A DNA stretch of 64,000 nucleotides from Vitellaria paradoxa (lineage: Eukaryota; Streptophyta; Magnoliopsida; Ericales; Sapotaceae), in assembly GCA_019916065.1 (NCBI GenBank), contig CM034233.1, positions 47,694,141 to 47,758,140 on the forward strand. Direction: 5' to 3'. Of the stretch, positions 57,707 through 64,000 are shown one piece after another (positions within the stretch are counted from its first letter, which is position 1; every line of letters begins with the position of its first letter). The notes beneath the pieces were generated by a model. It did not search any database. It worked only from the letters and a program-made list of their open reading frames with translations, and had not been told where the DNA came from. The position numbers were made by a program, and so were the translations under genes.

Positions 57707-59150
57707 TGATTACACTTGAAAAATGTAATTACAAACTCCCTAGCTCAACACTTATTCATGCATTAAAATAAGTAAAGTTGAAGTTTTAGTGTTATTGTGT
57801 TACTTATACTTTTATTATTTTATTTGTAGGAAAAAGGGCAAGGATGTCGAGTTTATAACTATGGAGAGGGCCAAGAAGACAAAGAAAAAGTCATGGTTCG
57901 AACCTCATCTTCGATGGAAAAGACTAGCCTAAAGACCCAACCAAGAGAAGGAAAGAAAGTAATGAAGGAGATACTAAATGGTCCCCACCGTCACCTAGAC
58001 GGTCAGGACCACAGTAAGTACAAAACTTCAGACGGTCCCGACCCCCTGTCCAGACGGTCGGGACCACCCGTGATTTACAACAACCGCGTGAAAGCTCCTC
58101 TTCTAGGGTTTTGTGGCGTATTTTTAAAGAGCCATGGGATGGCTATAAAATGGGAGGCCTCCTTAGAACTTTCTACCATTCCATTGAAGTTTAGATTAGT
58201 TTTTAGAGAGTTTTTGTTCTTGAAGACTGTTCATGGATATTGTCGGCGTTTTATTATTCATCTTCGCATTCATAGTTCATCTCTTCTTTTACACACAAAC
58301 CTTGTAAGTTATTTTTGTTTCATCCTTTAATACAATATTTTGTTTATTTCAATTATTAAATAGCATGATTGAGTGTCATTTTGTTGCATTTGTGATGTTT
58401 AAACTAGTTGTAGCGTAAAACCCTAGTTCTTGGTTCAACAAATCAAGAATGGGTAGTTCACGAAAAACCTTGGGATGTTCGTAGACCCTTCGCATGGGTT
58501 GTGAGAGCTCATGCGTAAGAATCTACCATATTAAAATCTATTTTAACTTGTTTCGAAAACATTCGAAAACGAAAATCTTTAACCACACTTGTTTAAATTC
58601 ACTGGTATGGGTTTTCAAATATAACCGTTTACATACTTTCGAACAAGGTTAAAAATAGGTTTCAAATTCATTTCTAGTTTCGTTTGTTTGAAAAACTTTT
58701 GAAAACAAAGGTCTTTAACCATATCCGCTTGAGATCACTGGTACTGACCTTTGATTAAAATATTCTTAACACTTTTTGAATTAAACCCTAATCTAGTTTT
58801 GAATAAAAACATCCCAAGGTAAAGTAGTGAACTACCTGGACTTGAAAGTTGGATCAAGAACCTTTTTAGTATTGTGCTTGTTATTTAATTTAATTTATGA
58901 GTTGATTTATTCACTTTAAAATTTAGAGTAAATGCTTTGTTGCACTTTAAAATTAAATTGAATTTCTTTAATTAATATTTAATTCAGTTAGAACCTAAAA
59001 CAAAAGTTTGAGTTGTTGAAAAATTAGTTTAAATTAATTTAGGTTCAACTACTAACTAAGAGAACAAGTCTAGAGCTTTTAACAAAGCCCTCCCTGTGGA
59101 CTCGACCTCGGACTCACCGAGTTTTAAAACTACGACTGCCCTCTTGTACT
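57707..59150 (+). repeat. Inverted Athila-type LTR, end-truncated
   Basis: Reads the Athila LTR in the opposite orientation to all others in the window: TGATTACACTTGAAAAATG at its start, TATAAAA at 58144-58150 on the plus strand, paired GGTCCCGACC/GGTCGGGACC motifs at about 57979-58070 upstream of it, and ACTACGACTGCCCTCTTG at the end. The last ~36 bases of the LTR are missing; it joins LTR2 sequence through a shared TGAG. Confidence 0.85.
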
Positions 59151-59305
59151 TGAGCACTAATCACTTGTACCCACAATACATAATACTAACATATATGATA
59201 TTTAAAACAAAAGCATACGGTACAACTATCACAAATTAATCAACTTCTTCAATACAATCATAGCGAACAATCAATAGCAAACATCAATATAATCAAATAA
59301 ATGAA
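59151..59305. repeat. ~155-bp duplication of LTR2 sequence (other copy 50274-50428)
   Basis: TGAGCACTAATCACTTGTAC... through AATAAATGA repeats the sequence just left of the Athila derivative with about seven mismatches. It is too long for a target-site duplication and marks a rearranged junction. Confidence 0.75.
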
Positions 59306-61062
59306 TAGCATCATTATATAACATTAAAATCAATTACTAATTACTATTATAAAACTCAACGTTTAAGCCCAATCATTAATATTTTTGGCATCAACGTTAT
59401 AGTTTTTTAATCACAATCATTTCTAATTAAGTTCACAGTGTGGGGACAATCAACGTCTTTGTTAGGGCCACGATTAGTTACACTATACGTCGTTGCTAAG
59501 GGTTACAATTACTCACACTACACGTCATGTTGTAGGCTACTAACCTACTAGCATAAATACCAATCTCTAAGCAGGTTTTAAGTTTTTCAATCCTAGAGCA
59601 ATCTCTGTACCCTTCCTATTTTTCGTACCCTCCATCCCTGTGTGCACTCTTGATTTAACCCCGTGCACACCCAAGGGTGGGCGCACCCCAGATTTACTTC
59701 TATGCACCTACGGTTTGAACAGATTTTCAATTGTTACCATTAGTGAATATTAGAAATTTATAATTCCTACTTTGAACCGATCTTCATGCATTTTTTTCAT
59801 TAAAGACTCATTCTAGAACATGTATAGGCTTAATTATGGAGTTAATTTAAGGTTTTGTCAACTATTTATCAATTTTTGATCTCCTAATTTATCATCTTCC
59901 TCTGCAAAAATCTTAACCTATACATATATACATATATTTGTATCAACTTTCTATTAACATTACAAATCTTCCAAAATACTACTCTAACAGCATCCTCAAG
60001 CATTTAGCATATAATCTATGTGAGAAGCATGCAAAGTTTCCCTACCTCGAGTGAAAAACTAAGAAACCAACGAGCTAAAGCAGAAATGGAAATTCACTAG
60101 CAAAACGTGGAAACTTAGAGTAGCTTGTATATCCAACTCATTAATCCTAACAACAAACCGATCGCATAGACATGTTCAATATAATTCCAATTTCATTCCT
60201 ACAAAGTTAATTTAAGTTTATTGAAGATTTAATAGTGTACAAAACTTCAAGTTCTTCTGATTTCTCTTAGTCTCGGACTTCCTTCTCTCAGACCAACTTT
60301 CTTTCTCTCTCCTAAAACTGATGCACACATACATACATACACTTTCTTTTTACTTAAGGCTCCTACAGTCCCCTACAAACCTCTCTCGCAACACTTCTCC
60401 CCTATAGTTTGTGATAGACATGACCAACGAAGACAAAAAAAATAAAATAATAAAAAAATTTAAGTTTAACTTGCTTACCTCAACAACATTGCATGTTCCC
60501 ATCCTTATTAGGCGTGCGCACCCCATTGGCATGTGCCCAACCCTAATTAGGTGTGCGCCCCCCACTTACACTTTGAAAAAAATTAGGTGTCGTCCACTTT
60601 ATAGGCCCAATCCTCTTTAATCCACTTCGTGTATTTGATATGTTAAACCCAACATTCTCAAACCCACTCCAATTAATCTATGTTATCTCCTATTTCATCA
60701 TACATATTTCTAAAAATTCAAAATTTATAAAATAGAAATATTTGGGTTATTACAAAGTTTCATGTTACCCCCTTCATAAATAGTGTTCTCGTTACAAGAT
60801 CATTCAAATTAAATGTATACAGCTAAATAGGTAAAAGAAATTTAATATAAAAACTGACTTGACAAAGACAACTTTTGGACATAAAATTTGATAATTCACA
60901 TAAAATAGAAAACAAATAATTTTCAGTTAACTCAGAAGCCCAAAATTCTTATGATTAATTGTAGTTTCATTAAAAAAATAAAATTTAGAATTTATTCATG
61001 TATCCAATTAATACAAATTAAAAAAAAAAACAAACAGATATTTTTATCTAAAATCTTATAGA

Positions 61063-61625
61063 ATAGTCAAATTTCACTATTTTTATAAACTTCATTTTAT
61101 CTCTAAAAACTATGAACATTTTACTGGATACTCTTTAAGATGTCTAGTTTCATGAATAAAAATTTCAAAAATTAATTCAATATATAAGTATAACTTTGAT
61201 ATAAAAAAACAAAAATAGTGTCGAAGTTCATGCTGAATAATCAAGTTTGAATTTCACTATTTTTATAAAATTCTTTTCAACTCTAAAAAATATGAAATTT
61301 TTACTAAAATCTCTTCCATATGTCTAGTTATATGCGTAAAAATTTGATAATCCATTCAATACATAATTATAGTTTTTATATAAAAACCAAGCTAGTGTTA
61401 ATGTTCAAAATGAATAGTCAAATTTTTTTTTTTTTGAAAAATAGTCATATTTGAATTTCACTATTTTTATAAAATTTATTTTAACTCTAAAAAGTAAGAA
61501 ATTTTTATTGGAGGTTGTTTCATATGTCTAGTTGCATGTGTAAATATTTCATAAATTAATTCAACATAAAAGTATAACGTCTATATGAAAAACTAAATCA
61601 TTGTCAATGCAAAAACTCAAATTGG
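61063..61625. repeat. Three tandem copies of a ~170-205-bp unit in the Tekay solo LTR
   Basis: Copies begin near 61063, 61234 and 61440, each with TTTCACTATTTTTATAAA, a CTCTAAAAA.TATGAA string, TATGTCTAGTT..ATG.GTAAAAATTT and TTCAATA.ATAA. They have diverged by point changes. No coding capacity. Confidence 0.7.
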
Positions 61626-62609
61626 ACAGTCAAGTTAGAAAAATCATAGATTCTTCATTTCTTATCCATTTTCAACCCATGAACCATCAAATTAAAGCTT
61701 AAAAGTCCACTTTCAATTAAAATTAACTTCAATAAATTTTGTTGTATGCAAGTTTAAAACATAAAAGAATTATCACAGCATGTCTAGAGAATTTTTAACT
61801 TATGGGTTTTCATCATACTAAAAATTATCATTTTACTCATGCTATTACATGTATATATCATGCCTTTGTAAGTACAAAGCCAAAATCCCTACCTCAATAT
61901 ACATGTCAGAGAAGTGTATAAAAGAAAAACACCAAATACCCAACTCAAGTTTGTCCTCTAAAACTTTTTGGTATTCTCTCTTTCAAGCTTAACTTGCGAC
62001 CTCATTTGTTTCACACTATTTTCTTCCAACAAATGGTGTTGGCGCAAACCATTTCGTGCTTGAACTCTTGAAATCAAAATAGAAGGAAGAGGAAGAGGAT
62101 AGAGGAAATTCTCTTGGTGCAAGTTATATAGGTGAAGAAAAAGTTGGAAAGATTAGGATGGGAGGGCTTATATACACAAGCAAGGCATTTTTCTCTCTCC
62201 TTCCCGGTACATGTATCACAATTAAATCTCCCAAACTTCCCACACAAGCTTTCATTTCATCTGCCAACCCCTTTCCTTGAATCCTTTGTCTCCCCCTTCC
62301 ACCAATAGAAGCTCACCTCCTCTCTCAACCAATGAAAATAAATGAAGCCATAAAATATATGTACACTCACACATGTTAGCACCACACACACATACACACA
62401 TATATATAATTTTAAGACGACACACATAATCAAATTCAAAATAAGATATCATATTTAAAAAAATAAATAGGATCAAATCATTTGAATTTAAATATAATAA
62501 ATCTAAAAAATAAAACACCAAAATTTTAGGTCTTTACACTTCCTTTAATTATAGTTTTTTTTTTCCTCGTGATTTCAGGAGCTTGAACATATTATTTCGC
62601 ATGGAAGAC

Positions 62610-63130
62610 ATTACAAATATTCGAATACCAGAGCAACTGATCTGAATACAACTTCTTTTTATTTCTTTTAATTTTTCAATCAGGTATCCGAATGTCTTTG
62701 GGTTATCCAGATATACTTTCTTAAGGATTTGTATATATGATTTTAATGCATTCGAATATGAACTCTGTAACCTTCAACATCTTTGTTCAGAATAGTGTCT
62801 AGATACTTTTGTAAACCATTTAAATATCATTTTCAACCTTCAGTCGTTGTTAAGATAGATCGCAGCATCTGGATATGAGAAAAGGATATCCAAATATGAG
62901 CTATTAGTTTGCAAGCTCTTTGGTAAACAACTAGTATTCAAATACCTCTCAACTGCATCCAAATATGACCCTTAATCCTTTTGGCTTTGTCTTAGCAAAT
63001 AATGGTATCTAGATATGCGAAAAGGGCATCTGAATATGCCCTTGCATCTGGATTCAAATACCTATTTCAACTATTTTCTATGTTAAATTCTGGTGTATTC
63101 GAATACAGCAAGAAGGTATCTGAATATGCT
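62610..63130. repeat. Dispersed TATTCGAATACC / TATCTGAATATG motif cluster
   Basis: Roughly a dozen short, near-palindromic motifs in both orientations (ATTCGAATACC, GGTATCCGAATG, GGTATCTGAATATGC, GCATCTGGATATGAG). They occupy the place that GGTCCCGACC pairs have in the other Athila LTRs, upstream of the TATA box once the nested insertion is removed. Confidence 0.65.
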
Positions 63131-63407
63131 ACAGCTTGAATTTTTCTTTTTTTTCTCCTTTTCTATGGCTTTTCTATTTTCTTCAAGCTTCTTTCATTGC
63201 ATCTTTTATTGCTCAAGTTGCTTCCCAATGTGATTAAAATCAATATATGCAGTATGTTTGAGGAATTAAGATGGAACCTACATAAATCAAGAATTTTATA
63301 TCATTAATGTGCTTAGGAGAGCTGCATTTAATGTCGTAGGTCCTTCACTTTCATTACATTGGTGTGGATTGCCCCACGAAATAACAAACGTTTATAGCCT
63401 AATAACA

Positions 63408-63722
63408 CCTCCAACTTTAACATTTCTAGTCCCTAGTAATGTTTACAAAAATCACAGAGATGAGGAATCAATTTTTATTAAAGAATAACAGAAATTTTTA
63501 TTTTTATTTTGAAAAATCAAGAAGGAAATCAATTTTCGTAAAAATCACAACTATACTTAACTCGTATAGCAAGTCTTTTTAACCCTTAGGTTCCCTCTAG
63601 TGGATGAGTGTAGTCTCACGAGGGTTTGCAGTGATGTTAACCATAAACATCAAACTTTATTTCTAAAGAATGATACAGTAACAAAGTTTAAAACTTGAAA
63701 TTTTCGAAAGGTAAGAAGAACT
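63408..63722 (-). other. Interior stub of the third Athila-type element
   Basis: CCTCCAACTTTAACATTTCTAG-type start and the conserved CCTTAGGTTCCCTCTAGTGG block (63584-63605 region) match the other Athila interiors. Cut at 63722 by another LTR. Confidence 0.7.
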
Positions 63723-64000
63723 TGTAATGCTCTGAATTTTCACTACTCAAAAACCTGGTGTATCACTTAGCATAGGTTAATGGGACCAAATAAAATAAAA
63801 TAAATGAAATCTTATTCTATATCGAGTCATAAGGCATGACCAAAAATATCAAATGCCGACATCAATTTATACAATATAATTAGTCTATAAAAAACCAAAG
63901 CAACTAATACATCCCTCAAACCCAAGATAAGTATTATATTAAATAAAGTAATATTTTGAATCAAACTATTATATGGCAATAACTTAACTACATAAAATAA
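63723..64000 (-). repeat. Start of another LTR2-like LTR, running off the window
   Basis: TGTAATGCTCTGAATTTTC corresponds to the TGTCATGTCCCGAATC edge of the LTR2 family. Nothing else can be said in 278 bp. Confidence 0.5.

Larger units (their letters stand above)
49860..60754 (-). mobile_element. Solo LTR of the LTR2 family, interrupted
   Basis: Pieces 49860-50424 and about 59300-60754 (about 2.0 kb) run from TGTCATGTCCCGAATC to GGGTTATTACA. On both sides the Tekay solo LTR is continuous (GGGCTTATGTC before, AAGTTTCATG after), so this LTR sits inside it. The flanking five bases ATGTC and AAGTT match at three positions, a decayed duplication, which fits an older insertion. GC-rich GTGCGCACCCC-like motifs lie at about 59640-59700 and 60500-60570. 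Confidence 0.7.
48824..62538 (-). mobile_element. Solo LTR of the Tekay family, interrupted
   Basis: Pieces 48824-49859 and 60755-62538 add up to about 2.82 kb and align with the Tekay 5' LTR (about 2.87 kb). The start region is decayed TATCATACCTTGATATTTAC and the end GGTCTTTACA. CTTCC stands at 48819-48823 and again at 62539-62543, a perfect 5-bp duplication around a lone LTR. It is therefore a solo LTR formed by recombination of a former full element. Confidence 0.85.
46862..63407 (-). repeat. Athila-type LTR (third subfamily), split by a MITE and a solo Tekay LTR
   Basis: Pieces 46862-47195, 48225-48823 and 62544-63407 form one LTR of about 1.8 kb, starting TGCAGGTTATCAGAG and ending AATAACA. 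Joining is shown by the TSDs of both inserts. The GGTCGATATCCATAGGGATC start region parallels the GGTCGAATTCACAGGGAG region of the other Athila LTRs. The TATA box is on the minus strand at 48769-48776, and the repeated GTATTCGAATACC/TATCTGAATATG motifs upstream of it lie in the far piece. It is followed by Athila-type interior at 63408. Confidence 0.75.

Noticed and set aside
1..64000. Complete tRNA, rRNA or known small-RNA genes
   Set aside because: None recognised on either strand while reading; a covariance-model scan would be needed to exclude them.

Overview
The window is a transposon-dense stretch of a flowering-plant nuclear genome, probably a eudicot. It is AT-rich, contains an intron-bearing NAC transcription-factor gene and plant-type Ty3/gypsy lineages (Athila, Tekay-like chromovirus, a Tat-like end), and holds an integrated caulimovirid. 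I see only one intact host gene: an ATAF-type NAC gene in three exons on the minus strand (26403-27556). Nearly everything else is mobile-element DNA, most of it decayed.

Layout. 1-2887: the 3' end of a Tat-like gypsy element with an antisense ORF, then an LTR scrap. 2888-24740: a minus-strand Tekay-type chromovirus whose 5' LTR (8280-24740) was split by a complete 13.6-kb minus-strand Athila element (9026-22610, TSD GTACG). 24741-29484: intergenic DNA, the NAC gene, its promoter and a Mutator-like MITE. 29485-32081: AT-rich DNA with an RTE-type LINE remnant. 32082-46738: an LTR fragment carrying a mini-CACTA (33382-33961), entered by a second Athila-type LTR (35377-46248). That LTR was entered in turn by an 8.8-kb CACTA-type element (37232-46074, TSD AAC) whose interior is an approximately unit-length endogenous caulimovirid (38059-45993). 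46862-63407: a third Athila-type LTR split by a Tourist-like MITE (47196-48221, TSD TTA) and by a solo Tekay LTR (48824-62538, TSD CTTCC). That solo LTR is split by another solo LTR (49860-60754), which is split by a pol-less Athila derivative (50425-56523). The last carries a rearranged 3' side containing an RTE LINE piece, an inverted LTR and a 155-bp flank duplication. 63723-64000 is the start of a further LTR.

The two most notable things are the near-complete viral genome enclosed by CACTA-type termini, and a recurring design in the Athila-type LTRs: each has its own short repeated motif just upstream of its TATA box, at the same relative place but with a different sequence in each subfamily. 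The nesting could be worked out because most boundaries have visible target-site duplications. Coding regions of the retroelements are broken by stop codons. Viral ORF1 is broken only a few times, so that integration may be fairly recent or recently amplified. All statements come from reading the sequence by eye; family names rest on motif recognition, not on a database search.
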